From NCBI GenBank assembly GCA_002634385.1, contig NSJL01000002.1, positions 209,982 to 273,981 of the forward strand: a DNA stretch of 64,000 nucleotides. Reading direction: 5' to 3'. Of the stretch, positions 24,604-33,432 are shown piece after piece (position 1 is the stretch's first letter; each line of letters opens with the position of its first letter). The notes below the pieces were generated by a model. It saw only the letters and a program-made list of their open reading frames with translations. It searched no databases and was not told the DNA's origin. Origin of the DNA: Nitrospira sp. (GTDB taxonomy: Bacteria; Nitrospirota; Thermodesulfovibrionia; Thermodesulfovibrionales; Dissulfurispiraceae). A program made the translations under genes and the position numbers.

Positions 24604-26547
24604 ATGCGGGACGACGCCACGACAAAGGAGCAGCTCATTGCCGAGGTGAGGGAATTGCGGGAGAGGATCGCCGCAATGGAAGCCTCCGGGGCTGAGCTCA
24701 TGGAATCTCATATCCGCTACAAGGCCATTGTAGACGCTTTTGACGGACTCGTATATCTGTGCTCGCCCCGCTATGAGATCGAATTTGCAAACAAGCGCCT
24801 GATCGAACGATCCGGCTTCGACCCCACAGGGGAAAAATGCTTCAGGGTCCTCCACAACCGGGAAAGCGTCTGTCCCTGGTGCGTAACGGAAAAAGTCCTG
24901 AAAGGGGAAACCATTCAATGGGAGATCCTGAGTCCCCTGGACAACCGCTGGTATCACATCGTCAACACTCCCCTCCGCCATTCCGACGGCTCCGTATCCA
25001 AACTGGCCCTCATCCGTGATATCACCGAACGCAGGCAGACGGAGGAGGCCGTTGTCCGGGGGAGAAACAAGCTCGAGACGCTCCTGACCGCCATCGGCGA
25101 GGGCATAACCGTCCAGGATACCGAGTTCAGGATCCTGTACCAGAATGCCGCCCACAAGGAGAAGCAGGGAGACCACGCCGGAGAATACTGCTACCGGGCA
25201 TACCAGCACAGGGATACGATCTGTGAGGGCTGCCTCCTGGTAAAAACCTTCGGGGACGGCAAGGTGCACCGGAGAGAAACGAGCGCCTTCAGCGAACAGG
25301 GGATACTATACCTGGAGGTCTCCGCCACCCCACTCAGGGACGCAGAGGGAAATATCGTTGCGGGAATCGAAGTGGTGCGGGATATTACCGACCGGAAAAA
25401 ACTCGAAGCCCTCCTCACCCACTCCCAGAAAATGGAGGCTGTCGGGCAGCTTGCAGGGGGAATTGCCCACGATTTCAATAATATACTGACCGCCATCATC
25501 GGATACGGCAACCTGATGCAGATACGGATGAAAGACAACGATCCCCTCTTCCCCTATCTCCGGGAGGTACTCAGCGCGGCGGACAGGGCGACCCATCTGA
25601 CCCAGGGACTTCTTGCCTTCAGCAGGCGGCAGCCCATGGATATGAGGCCGGTAAGCATCAATGCCGTTATTGCAGGAATAAGGAGACTGCTCGAACGGAT
25701 CATCGGCGAGGATATCGAGCTGAAGATTTTCCTTTCCTACGATGAGCTTGTCACCGTGGCTGACAGCAGCCAGATCGAACAGGTATTGATGAACCTGTCC
25801 GCCAACGCACGCGATGCCATGCCCGGAGGAGGCGAGCTGGCAATCCGGACGAAATCCGTCCGGCTCGACGAGGAGTCTGCCGGGACGCTCGGCCTCGCCG
25901 CAGCGGGGGCATATGCCTGCATTACCGTCACCGACACCGGCTCGGGAATAGACGAGCACACCCAGGCACAGATCTTTCAGCCCTTTTTCACCACGAAAGA
26001 AGAAGGAAAGGGAACGGGGCTAGGGCTCTCCATCGCATACGGGATCATCAAACAGCATAAAGGACACATTTCCGTTAAAAGCATGCCGGGAGAAGGCACT
26101 TCTTTTACCCTCTATCTTCCCTGCAGCAGGATATCCCCCGAGGAATCGGAACCGGCCCTCCGCCATTCCGCCATGGCGGGCACGGGGACTATCCTGCTTG
26201 CAGAGGACGATACCAATGTCCGGCGGCTCACCCGCTCGATCCTCGAAGAGTTCGGCTACCGGGTGATCGAGGCAGTGGACGGGGAGGATGCCCTTCATGT
26301 ATTCAGGGAGAACAGGGATGCGGTACAGCTCCTTCTGCTCGATGCGGTCATGCCGAAAAAAGACGGAAAGGAGGTGTACGAAGAGATCAGGAAAAACAGC
26401 CCCGGCATCAGAGTCCTCTTCACCAGCGGGTATCCCCTCGAAACCCTGCAGAAAAGGGGATTTGCCGAAAAGGAGTTTCCCTTTCTCCCCAAACCGGCCA
26501 GCCCCGGCGAGCTTCTGAAAAAAGTGAAAGAAGTGCTGGAAAAGTAG
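24604..26547 (+). CDS. Hybrid PAS-PAS histidine kinase with receiver
   Basis: The 647-aa soluble protein has a short coiled coil, two PAS domains (about 37-145 and 155-268), HisKA with H289 in GGIAHDFNNIL, a HATPase (DTGSGI, GTGLGLSIA) and a C-terminal receiver with the phosphoacceptor in LLLLDAVMP. Both PAS domains carry a similar cysteine pattern: C79...C90-x2-C93 in the first, C196...C207-x2-C210 in the second. This could bind a metal or sense redox state. An extended -10 (TGC-TATACT) lies 37 bp upstream and GGTGGAGG abuts the ATG. No transmembrane helix is present. The output is probably phosphotransfer to a separate protein; no partner gene is adjacent. Confidence 0.92.
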   Translation: MRDDATTKEQLIAEVRELRERIAAMEASGAELMESHIRYKAIVDAFDGLVYLCSPRYEIEFANKRLIERSGFDPTGEKCFRVLHNRESVCPWCVTEKVLKGETIQWEILSPLDNRWYHIVNTPLRHSDGSVSKLALIRDITERRQTEEAVVRGRNKLETLLTAIGEGITVQDTEFRILYQNAAHKEKQGDHAGEYCYRAYQHRDTICEGCLLVKTFGDGKVHRRETSAFSEQGILYLEVSATPLRDAEGNIVAGIEVVRDITDRKKLEALLTHSQKMEAVGQLAGGIAHDFNNILTAIIGYGNLMQIRMKDNDPLFPYLREVLSAADRATHLTQGLLAFSRRQPMDMRPVSINAVIAGIRRLLERIIGEDIELKIFLSYDELVTVADSSQIEQVLMNLSANARDAMPGGGELAIRTKSVRLDEESAGTLGLAAAGAYACITVTDTGSGIDEHTQAQIFQPFFTTKEEGKGTGLGLSIAYGIIKQHKGHISVKSMPGEGTSFTLYLPCSRISPEESEPALRHSAMAGTGTILLAEDDTNVRRLTRSILEEFGYRVIEAVDGEDALHVFRENRDAVQLLLLDAVMPKKDGKEVYEEIRKNSPGIRVLFTSGYPLETLQKRGFAEKEFPFLPKPASPGELLKKVKEVLEK

Positions 26548-26592
26548 GGAACCGCCGACTGTCCCGGGATTCCGGTCAGGGGTCCGGAGGGT

Positions 26593-26620
26593 TTGAAGTA
26601 CGTTCCGTATCTGATACAAT
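26593..26620 (+). promoter_or_regulatory. Sigma-70 promoter
   Basis: TTGAAG at 26593-26598, a 16-base spacer and TACAAT at 26615-26620, upstream of the GH57 gene with its AAGGAGGAAGAT ribosome binding site. Confidence 0.5.
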
Positions 26621-26701
26621 TAGAGCAGGTACCCACATCGTCCGCATTCCATCCTCGCTCTGCCGCTCTCTACCCTATCATGCCCGTACAAGGAGGAAGA
26701 T

Positions 26702-29140
26702 ATGGAACGGTATATCTGTATCCATGGCCATTTCTATCAGCCGCCCCGGGAAAACCCCTGGATCGAGGAGCTGGAGATACAGGACTCCGCGTATCCTTAC
26801 CATGACTGGAACGAGAGGATAACCGCCGAATGTTATGCCCCCAATTCCGCATCGCGGCTGATGGATGGCACAGGGAAGATCATCAAGATCCGTAACAATT
26901 ATGCCCATATGAGTTTCAATTTTGGTCCCACTCTCCTCCTCTGGATGGAAAAGAACCAGCCCGAAGCATACCGCAGGATCATCGAGTCGGACCGTTTGAG
27001 CTGCGAGAGGTTTTCCGGCCATGGCTCCGCCCTCGCACAGGCGTACAACCATATCATCATGCCTCTTGCCAATACGAGGGATAAACGCACCCAGGTCATC
27101 TGGGGTATACGGGATTTCCGGAAGAGGTTCGGCAGGGACCCGGAAGGCATGTGGCTGCCGGAAACGGCAATGGACATCGGGACCCTCGATATCATTGCGG
27201 AACAGGGCATCAAATTCACCCTCCTCGCACCATGGCAGGCGAAGGAGGTGAGAAAGCTGAGTGATGCGGGCGAATGGGACTCAGGGGAGTGGCAGAACGT
27301 GGAGGGGGGACGCGTCGATCCCACCACCGCCTACCTCTGCAATCTCCCTTCGGGGAGACGTATTACCCTTTTCTTTTATGAAGGCTCCCTCTCCTATGCC
27401 ATCGCCTCTGCCGGACTGCTGAAGAGCGGAACAGAGATGGCAAACCGTCTCGTCAGTGCCTTCTCCGGGGAAAGGGACTGGCCGCAGCTCGTCCATATCG
27501 CCAACGACGGGGAATCCTACGGACACCACCACCAATTCGGGGATATGGCCCTTGCCGCATGCATGCATCATATAGAGGAGAACAACCTGGCCCGTATCAC
27601 CAATTACGGGGAGTTCCTCGAAATGAACCCGCCGACCCATGAGGTCCGGGTAGCGGAAAATACTTCCTGGAGCTGTATTCACGGCGTGGAGCGGTGGAGG
27701 TCCGACTGCGGCTGCAATTCGGGCAAATTCCCCCACTGGAACCAGAAATGGAGGGGGCCGCTGCGGGACGCCCTGGACGAACTGAGGGATCATCTCATCC
27801 CCGCGTACAAGCATAATATCCGTGACTATCTGAAGGACCCCTGGGGGACGCGGGACGACTATATCGAGGTCGTTCTCGACAGGTCCCCTGAAAACGTGGA
27901 GGAGTTCTTCCGCGCGCATGCGCTCCGGGAGCTGACGACGCAGGAGAAGAGCCGGGTACTCAAGTTGCTGGAGGTCCAGAGACTGGCCATGGCCATGTAC
28001 ACCAGTTGCGGGTGGTTCTACGACGAGGTGTCCGGTCTTGAAACGGTCCAGGTCCTGTGCTACGCCGCCAAGGCGATCCAGCGGGCGGAGGAGGTCTTCG
28101 GGTACTCCCTCGAACAGAACTTCATCGATGACCTGAAGAAGATACCGAGCAACTACGATTCCGACGGTGCCGCAGTCTACCGGCGTATGGTGGTCCCTGT
28201 CAAGGTCGACCTCTCGCGGGTGGGGGCGCATTATGTCATTTCCTCTCTCTTCGAAGAGTGCCCGGAGCATCAGCAGATTTACAAGTATACGGTGGATACC
28301 GAGAAGTACGACAGAGTGAAGACGGGCAAGTTCAGCCTCGCCACCGGTCAGGCGTATATCCGCTCCGTTGTCACCTGGGACGAGGTGCATAAGAGCTTTG
28401 CCGCGTTGCATTTCGGAGACCACAACCTGAATGCGGGATTGAGGGACTTCATCAGCAATGAGGCGTACCTGTCCATGCGGCAGGAGATAGGGACCGCCTT
28501 CGAGAGGGGGGATGTAGCGGAATCCCTCCAATTGATGTTCAAGCACTTCGGGCCGCATAACTATACCCTCTATCACCTCTTCAGGGACGAACAGAGGAGG
28601 ATCATCGAGAAAATCCTCGAGATGACCCACTCCGGTATCGAGGCCGCCTACCGCCAGATCTACGAGCTCAACAGCCCTGTCATGAATTTCCTCAGCTCGC
28701 TGAACATCCCCATTCCTACCTCCGCCCTCATCGCCGCGGAGCATATCGTCAATCTCGACATAAAGAGGACCCTCAGCACGGAAGACGTCGACATGGAAAG
28801 ACTCGAGCGCCTCCTGCAGGAGGCGTACCGATGGGTCCTCTCCCTCGACAAGACAGTAATAGGGTACACCTTTTCCCTGTGGCTCAGCCGCACCATGGCA
28901 CGACTTGTAGAGGCGCCGATGGAGATTCCCCTTATGGAGAGGATCATCAGGGCGGCGCAGATCATGCAGCCGCTCTCCCTGGAAATGAACCTGTGGGAGG
29001 CACAGAACGACTGCTTCTCCCTAAAGGAGAGCCTCTATAATGAAATGAGAGAAAAGGCGACAAAAGGCGATACCTTTTCGGGCAAATGGACGGAAACGTT
29101 CCGCAGTCTGGCCGACTACTTCGGGGTGAAGACAGAGTAA
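26702..29140 (+). CDS. GH57 family glycoside hydrolase, DUF3536 type
   Basis: The 812-aa protein has an N-terminal glycoside hydrolase 57 barrel and a DUF3536 C-terminal half. GH57 motifs are visible: motif 1 HGHFYQPPRENPW at residues 8-20, motif 3 GMWLPETA with the likely nucleophile Glu, and motif 4 ANDGESYGHHH with the likely acid/base Asp. GH57 enzymes act on alpha-glucans such as glycogen (amylase, 4-alpha-glucanotransferase or branching). No signal peptide is present, so it should act on an intracellular glucan. It is preceded by its own promoter and appears monocistronic. The exact reaction is not known for this subgroup. Confidence 0.9.
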   Translation: MERYICIHGHFYQPPRENPWIEELEIQDSAYPYHDWNERITAECYAPNSASRLMDGTGKIIKIRNNYAHMSFNFGPTLLLWMEKNQPEAYRRIIESDRLSCERFSGHGSALAQAYNHIIMPLANTRDKRTQVIWGIRDFRKRFGRDPEGMWLPETAMDIGTLDIIAEQGIKFTLLAPWQAKEVRKLSDAGEWDSGEWQNVEGGRVDPTTAYLCNLPSGRRITLFFYEGSLSYAIASAGLLKSGTEMANRLVSAFSGERDWPQLVHIANDGESYGHHHQFGDMALAACMHHIEENNLARITNYGEFLEMNPPTHEVRVAENTSWSCIHGVERWRSDCGCNSGKFPHWNQKWRGPLRDALDELRDHLIPAYKHNIRDYLKDPWGTRDDYIEVVLDRSPENVEEFFRAHALRELTTQEKSRVLKLLEVQRLAMAMYTSCGWFYDEVSGLETVQVLCYAAKAIQRAEEVFGYSLEQNFIDDLKKIPSNYDSDGAAVYRRMVVPVKVDLSRVGAHYVISSLFEECPEHQQIYKYTVDTEKYDRVKTGKFSLATGQAYIRSVVTWDEVHKSFAALHFGDHNLNAGLRDFISNEAYLSMRQEIGTAFERGDVAESLQLMFKHFGPHNYTLYHLFRDEQRRIIEKILEMTHSGIEAAYRQIYELNSPVMNFLSSLNIPIPTSALIAAEHIVNLDIKRTLSTEDVDMERLERLLQEAYRWVLSLDKTVIGYTFSLWLSRTMARLVEAPMEIPLMERIIRAAQIMQPLSLEMNLWEAQNDCFSLKESLYNEMREKATKGDTFSGKWTETFRSLADYFGVKTE

Positions 29141-29320
29141 GACAGAATGAGACAGAGTGAAGCAGGATAAAGCAGAAATAAGACAGAAAAAGACAGGAAT
29201 AAGAGAGACAGAGGAAAAACTGCTGTTTCTCTCTTTTCTGTCTTACTCTGCAGCTCTCTGTTTCACCCTGCCTCATCTCTGTCTTATTCTGTCTTATCTC
29301 TTTCTTTATTTTGTCCCCGG
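29141..29320. repeat. Purine tract followed by pyrimidine tract
   Basis: Degenerate AGACAGAA/TAAGACAG units run for about 75 bp and then switch to the complementary TCTGTCTTA/CTCTG units. The stretch can fold into a long imperfect hairpin between the GH57 and MTHFR genes. The half starting CTGCTGTTTCTCT resembles the tract at 39517-39580. Confidence 0.6.
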
Positions 29321-29434
29321 TCTGGACGAGGGCCGGGGGGCATTGGTATAGTAATTTGGTAGGAGAAAGGACGGAAAAGCACCAGGGCAGAGCCGGACAG
29401 ACAGGGAGATGAGAGGACGGGGAGGAGAGGTACA

Positions 29435-31030
29435 ATGAGCGAAAAGAATCGGCAGGAGGCCATGTCTACCGGCCCCGGAGTGACAAAGAATTCATTCAAA
29501 GACCTCCTTACCCTGCGTGACCGCTTCATCTACACGGTAGAGTTGGTTCCGGGCAGGGGATCACGGGGCAGGACGCAGGACGAGTTGCTCCATTTCGCCG
29601 CTCAAGCGGCAAAGGGAGGGCTCGTCCATGCTCTGTCGGTCACGGATAACCCGGGGGGCCACCCCGCCCTGGCTCCCGAGGTGATCGGCCTCGAAATTCG
29701 CCGGCTGGGTATCGATCCCATTGTCCACTTTACCTGCAAGGACAAGAACAGGAACCAGATCGAGTCGACCCTGCATGCGTTCGACCGGATCGGCATCCAT
29801 AATCTCCTGGTGATGACGGGAGACTTCCCCCTCTACGGCTTCCAGGGCAAGGCAAAGCCTGTCTTCGATCTCGATTCGGTGCAGCTCCTGCGCCTCATCA
29901 GCCGGATGACCCAGGGGCTCGATATCGATGACAGGGCGCCCGGCGGCGGCACGACGGTACCGCCGACCCGCACGGTCAGGGGGTGCGCCGTTTCGCCCTT
30001 CAAACAGCGCGAATCGGAGACCATGGCCCAGTATTTCAAGCTGTGGAAGAAGGTGCGCGAAGGGGCGGATTTCGTCATCACCCAGGTCGGCTTCGATGCA
30101 CGCAAGTTCGATGAATTGCTGCGCCACATGCGGCAGGCAGGGATGACCGTGCCCGTCCTCGGCAATGTCTATATCCTCAGCCTGCCCGTGGCACGGGTCA
30201 TGAACCGGAAGGGCGTTCCCGGCTGTGTCGTGACGGACAAGCTGTTCCGCTCCTGCGAGGAAGAGTCACGGGCTCCCGACAAGGGGAGATCGGCCGCCCT
30301 CCTGAGGGCTGCCAAGCTTATTGCCGTGCTCCGGGGCATAGGGTATGACGGCGTCCATATAGGCGGACCGAACCTGCGATATGAAGACATCGAGTGGGTC
30401 ATCGGCAGGTCAATAGAACTCTCGGACACCTGGGAGTCGCTTGTTCCGGAGTTTGACTACCCTCAGGCCGGGGGGTTCTATCTTTTCGAGAAAGACCCGC
30501 TCACCGGACTCAACCGCGAGGGCCTCTCCCGCAAGGCAGGTCTTCCCGCCAAAAGGCTCGGGCATGGGATCATGCGGCTCTTTCACCACGCCGCTTTCGC
30601 ACCCGGTGCGCCTCTCTACGGAGCCGCCTGCTCGTTTTTCAGGGCGGTCGACGGCACCCGGTTCGAGCGCCCCGTAACGAAGGTGGAGTATTGGATAAAG
30701 TTCCTCAGCTCCCGTTGTCGCCGGTGCGGCGATTGCACGCTGCCCGAAGTAGCTTTCCTCTGTCCGCAATCGCAGTGTCCCAAATACCTTTTCAACGGAC
30801 AGTGCGGCGGGTCCTCCGAGGGATGGTGCGAGGTCTTTCCCGGCACCCGGCAGTGCATCTTTGTAAGGGCCTATGAGCGGCTCAAAGCGTACCGGGAGGA
30901 GGAATCATTGAAAGGGGAGTATATCCGGCCCCGCGACTGGGCACTCAGCGAGACCTCTTCCTGGGCCAACTATTTCCTCGGGCGTGACCACCGGGCGGAA
31001 TCGTGCGAATGCCCCCCCCGGTCCGGATGA
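29435..31030 (+). CDS. metF-like: Methylenetetrahydrofolate reductase with MTHFR_C domain
   Basis: The 531-aa protein has a MetF-type TIM barrel (about 25-320; VELVPGRGSRG, VMTGDFP, GADFVITQVGFD) that reduces methylene-THF to methyl-THF, and a C-terminal cysteine-rich domain (about 425-480; CRRCGDCTLP, CPQSQCPK, GWCEVFP). This corresponds to the MTHFR_C domain, a probable zinc or Fe-S module seen in acetogens and other anaerobes with the Wood-Ljungdahl methyl branch. GGGAGGAGAGG precedes the ATG. It lies next to the Ehr-type membrane complex on the opposite strand. The electron donor is unknown and may be a ferredoxin- or NADH-linked partner. Confidence 0.9.
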   Translation: MSEKNRQEAMSTGPGVTKNSFKDLLTLRDRFIYTVELVPGRGSRGRTQDELLHFAAQAAKGGLVHALSVTDNPGGHPALAPEVIGLEIRRLGIDPIVHFTCKDKNRNQIESTLHAFDRIGIHNLLVMTGDFPLYGFQGKAKPVFDLDSVQLLRLISRMTQGLDIDDRAPGGGTTVPPTRTVRGCAVSPFKQRESETMAQYFKLWKKVREGADFVITQVGFDARKFDELLRHMRQAGMTVPVLGNVYILSLPVARVMNRKGVPGCVVTDKLFRSCEEESRAPDKGRSAALLRAAKLIAVLRGIGYDGVHIGGPNLRYEDIEWVIGRSIELSDTWESLVPEFDYPQAGGFYLFEKDPLTGLNREGLSRKAGLPAKRLGHGIMRLFHHAAFAPGAPLYGAACSFFRAVDGTRFERPVTKVEYWIKFLSSRCRRCGDCTLPEVAFLCPQSQCPKYLFNGQCGGSSEGWCEVFPGTRQCIFVRAYERLKAYREEESLKGEYIRPRDWALSETSSWANYFLGRDHRAESCECPPRSG

Positions 31031-31199
31031 CCCGGAAATCCCCAAGGGGATGCGACGCCCCCGTTCTTATTCCGTGCCGGGTGCACTTCAAAGTGAGGGC
31101 ACAAAGAAGAGGTGCAGAGAAGGGGGAGGCAGCAGGGGGGAAGAGTGATATCGAGAGGATTTCGTTGCGTCTCTCGGCGAAACGATTTTTCATTCAGGA

Positions 31200-31271
31200 A
31201 AATCCCTCCTCACCTCCCTTTTCCAAAGGGAGGAAGCCCCCTCTTTGAAAAAGAGGGGTAAGGGGAGATTT
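31200..31271. repeat. MITE-like double-hairpin element
   Basis: Two hairpins (CCTCCCTTTTCCAAAGGGAGG, then CCCTCTTTGAAAAAGAGGG) are framed by imperfect terminal inverted repeats AAATCCCTCC and GGGGAGATTT. This type of dispersed element is common in bacterial genomes. Confidence 0.6.
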
Positions 31272-31327
31272 CGTGAGAGCGATGACTCTTTGCTGACTAC
31301 CAGAACAGGGGGTACTTGCCCTCACTT

Positions 31328-31870
31328 CTAATCACACCCTTCCGTACCTGTCCCTTTGCCTTTTCCCTCCACGGCTCTCATAATACCCTGCAGTATCTCA
31401 GCAGGCGCAGGCGGACAGCCGTGAATGGCGACACTGACGGGAATTACCTGATCCACCCCGCCGAGGGAGGCATAACTCTTCCCGAAAATGCCTCCATTGC
31501 AGCCGCAATCGCCCACCGCAACCACCAGTTTCGGGGGCGGCGTGGCATTATAAGTCCTCCGGAGGGCTATTTCCATGTTCCGCGTTACCGGGCCCGTCAC
31601 CAGGAGCAGGTCTGCAAAACGCGGTGAGGCCGTAAAATGGATACCGTACCGTTCGCAGTTATAGAAAGGATTATTGAGGGCATGGATCTCCAGCTCACAT
31701 CCGTTACACGAGCCTGCATCCACCTGCCGGATCGTAAGGCTCTTCCTGAAATGCCTGGTAATTGCCTCTTCGAGCCTTTCGCCTATCTCCTCGATCCGTG
31801 TGCCGGCATTACGCGGAATATCCTCCGAAACAACGCCGGTACGGAATATCTGGTAGAGTATTCGTATCAT
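31328..31870 (-). CDS. Ehr complex small subunit, HyfI/NuoB-like
   Basis: The 180-aa subunit carries the proximal [4Fe-4S] cluster of a group 4 hydrogenase-related complex. Four cysteines are placed as in HyfI/EchC: GSCNGCE (CxxC), GDCGC and HGCPPAP. It should accept or pass electrons next to the large subunit on the cytoplasmic face. It is the last gene of the seven-gene operon and overlaps the large-subunit gene by 4 bp. The N-terminal extension of about 45 residues is amphipathic. The C-terminal GKGKGTGTEG is low complexity. Cluster ligands are intact even though the partner lacks the NiFe site. Confidence 0.9.
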   Translation of the reverse strand: MIRILYQIFRTGVVSEDIPRNAGTRIEEIGERLEEAITRHFRKSLTIRQVDAGSCNGCELEIHALNNPFYNCERYGIHFTASPRFADLLLVTGPVTRNMEIALRRTYNATPPPKLVVAVGDCGCNGGIFGKSYASLGGVDQVIPVSVAIHGCPPAPAEILQGIMRAVEGKGKGTGTEGCD

Positions 31871-33432
31871 AGGTCATGTCCTGAATAGGATTGATTAAAG
31901 CTTTTATTGCACAGGGGAAAGTCGGGTACGATATTCCCCGGTATCGCCTGTTCAAGTCCCAGCCAGTTGAGACTGGAGGGGTCCCGTACCATGCAGCGGT
32001 TGATCTGTCCCTCCGGCCCGGACTGGACCCAGTAGAGGATCTCTCCTCGCCAGCCTTCCACAGCGGCAAACCCGGCCCTTTCCGGGGCGGGGTCCGCCAC
32101 AGGGCGGGAAATCTCCCCCTCCGGGAGGGTCCTGAGTATCTCACGGATCAACCTGATGGACTCCCGCACCTCCTCCACCCGCACCCACACCCTCGCGTGG
32201 ACATCTCCCGAGATGAGCACCGGGACATTCACCCCGATGCGGTCATAGGGCGGAAAGGGGTGGTGAACACGACAGTCGACATTCAGCCCGCTCGCCCGCG
32301 CCACAATACCCACGGCGCCGAGCTCCCGGGCCTTTTCGGGCGGGAGGACGCCGGTATCCCGCACCCTGTCCTCAAGGGAGGAATTATCGTCATAGATGGT
32401 GATCAGCCTCTCGAATTCATCCCCGAGCCAGCTCAGTTCCTTCACGATCTTCTCCCTTCCGCCCTGATCGATATCCGCCGAAACACCCCCGGGGATGACC
32501 TTGTCCATAAGGAACCGGTGGCCGAAAAGCTCATGGTGGGTGCGCAGGAGGATCTCCTTCAGCCGCATCATTTGATACAGCATGAAGGCAAAAGCCGCAT
32601 CGTTGCAGACGGCGCCGATATCCCCGATATGGTTTACTATACGCTCCCGTTCGAGGAAGAGAGCCCGGAGCCAGAGGGCCCTTTCCGGGGGGGTGCATCC
32701 CGTCATGGATTCGAGCGCCATGCAATAGGCAAGGCTGTGCGCGACTGTGGTGTCTCCCGAAACCCTTCCCGCAAGCCGGTGGCCCTCCCCCCACTTCAGG
32801 GATTCAAACCGCTTCTCGATACCCTTATGCACATAGCCGAGCCGTTCTTCGAGATTGAGGATCTGCTCTCCCACTGCCTGGAACCGGAAATGCCCCGGTT
32901 CGATAATGCCGGCATGAACAGGTCCCACGGGGATCTCATACACCCCCTCCCCTTCCGCCCGTGACCAGCGGTACTCTCCTTTTATCCGCGGCAGGGGCCG
33001 GGACCCGTCGAAGGCTTTCCGCAACGGCCAGGCATCCCTGGGCCAGTCCTCGAACTTGATCCAGGGTCTCACATCGGGGTGCCCTTCGGGAACGACCCCC
33101 ATAAGGCTGTTCATCTGCCGCTCGAAACGGTACGCCGGCAGATACTTCTTCGTGAGGCTCGGAAAGGCGGGATCATCCATTGTGGTGACCGTTTTCACGA
33201 CGACATATTCATTTCCCCACCGGTAACAGGCGAAAATCCCGAACCACGGCGTCTCCTCGTTGGCCCATTCAGCGGCAAGGAAGGCATACGCCTTTTTCAT
33301 CGCACGCGCCGCCTCGGCAAATTTCTCCTTCGGTACCGTGCAAAATGCCACCGTCTCCGGGAACTGGTACTCCTCCCTGAATTGTGCATCCCCCCCGAGG
33401 GCTGCTGCAAGCGCGTCTTTGAGCAAGCTCAT
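31867..33432 (-). CDS. Ehr complex large subunit, NuoCD-like, no NiFe ligands
   Basis: The 521-aa protein fuses a NuoC-like domain (about 1-150) to a NuoD/HyfG-like domain. In true group 4 hydrogenases two CxxC pairs hold the NiFe centre. Here the first is S225-x2-T228 in RVSGDTTVAHSLAYC, and the second is C508-x2-S511 in FPLCNKSF, so three of four ligands are missing. This matches the energy-converting-hydrogenase-related (Ehr) complexes or complex I more than an active hydrogenase. Most of the NuoD-like fold is preserved (HKGIEKRFE, DTGVLPPE). Genes overlap by 4 bp on both sides. The redox substrate is unknown. Confidence 0.88.
   Translation of the reverse strand: MSLLKDALAAALGGDAQFREEYQFPETVAFCTVPKEKFAEAARAMKKAYAFLAAEWANEETPWFGIFACYRWGNEYVVVKTVTTMDDPAFPSLTKKYLPAYRFERQMNSLMGVVPEGHPDVRPWIKFEDWPRDAWPLRKAFDGSRPLPRIKGEYRWSRAEGEGVYEIPVGPVHAGIIEPGHFRFQAVGEQILNLEERLGYVHKGIEKRFESLKWGEGHRLAGRVSGDTTVAHSLAYCMALESMTGCTPPERALWLRALFLERERIVNHIGDIGAVCNDAAFAFMLYQMMRLKEILLRTHHELFGHRFLMDKVIPGGVSADIDQGGREKIVKELSWLGDEFERLITIYDDNSSLEDRVRDTGVLPPEKARELGAVGIVARASGLNVDCRVHHPFPPYDRIGVNVPVLISGDVHARVWVRVEEVRESIRLIREILRTLPEGEISRPVADPAPERAGFAAVEGWRGEILYWVQSGPEGQINRCMVRDPSSLNWLGLEQAIPGNIVPDFPLCNKSFNQSYSGHDL

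Noticed and set aside
31867..33432. Active [NiFe] hydrogenase large subunit
   Set aside because: Three of the four NiFe cysteines are replaced (S225, T228, S511).
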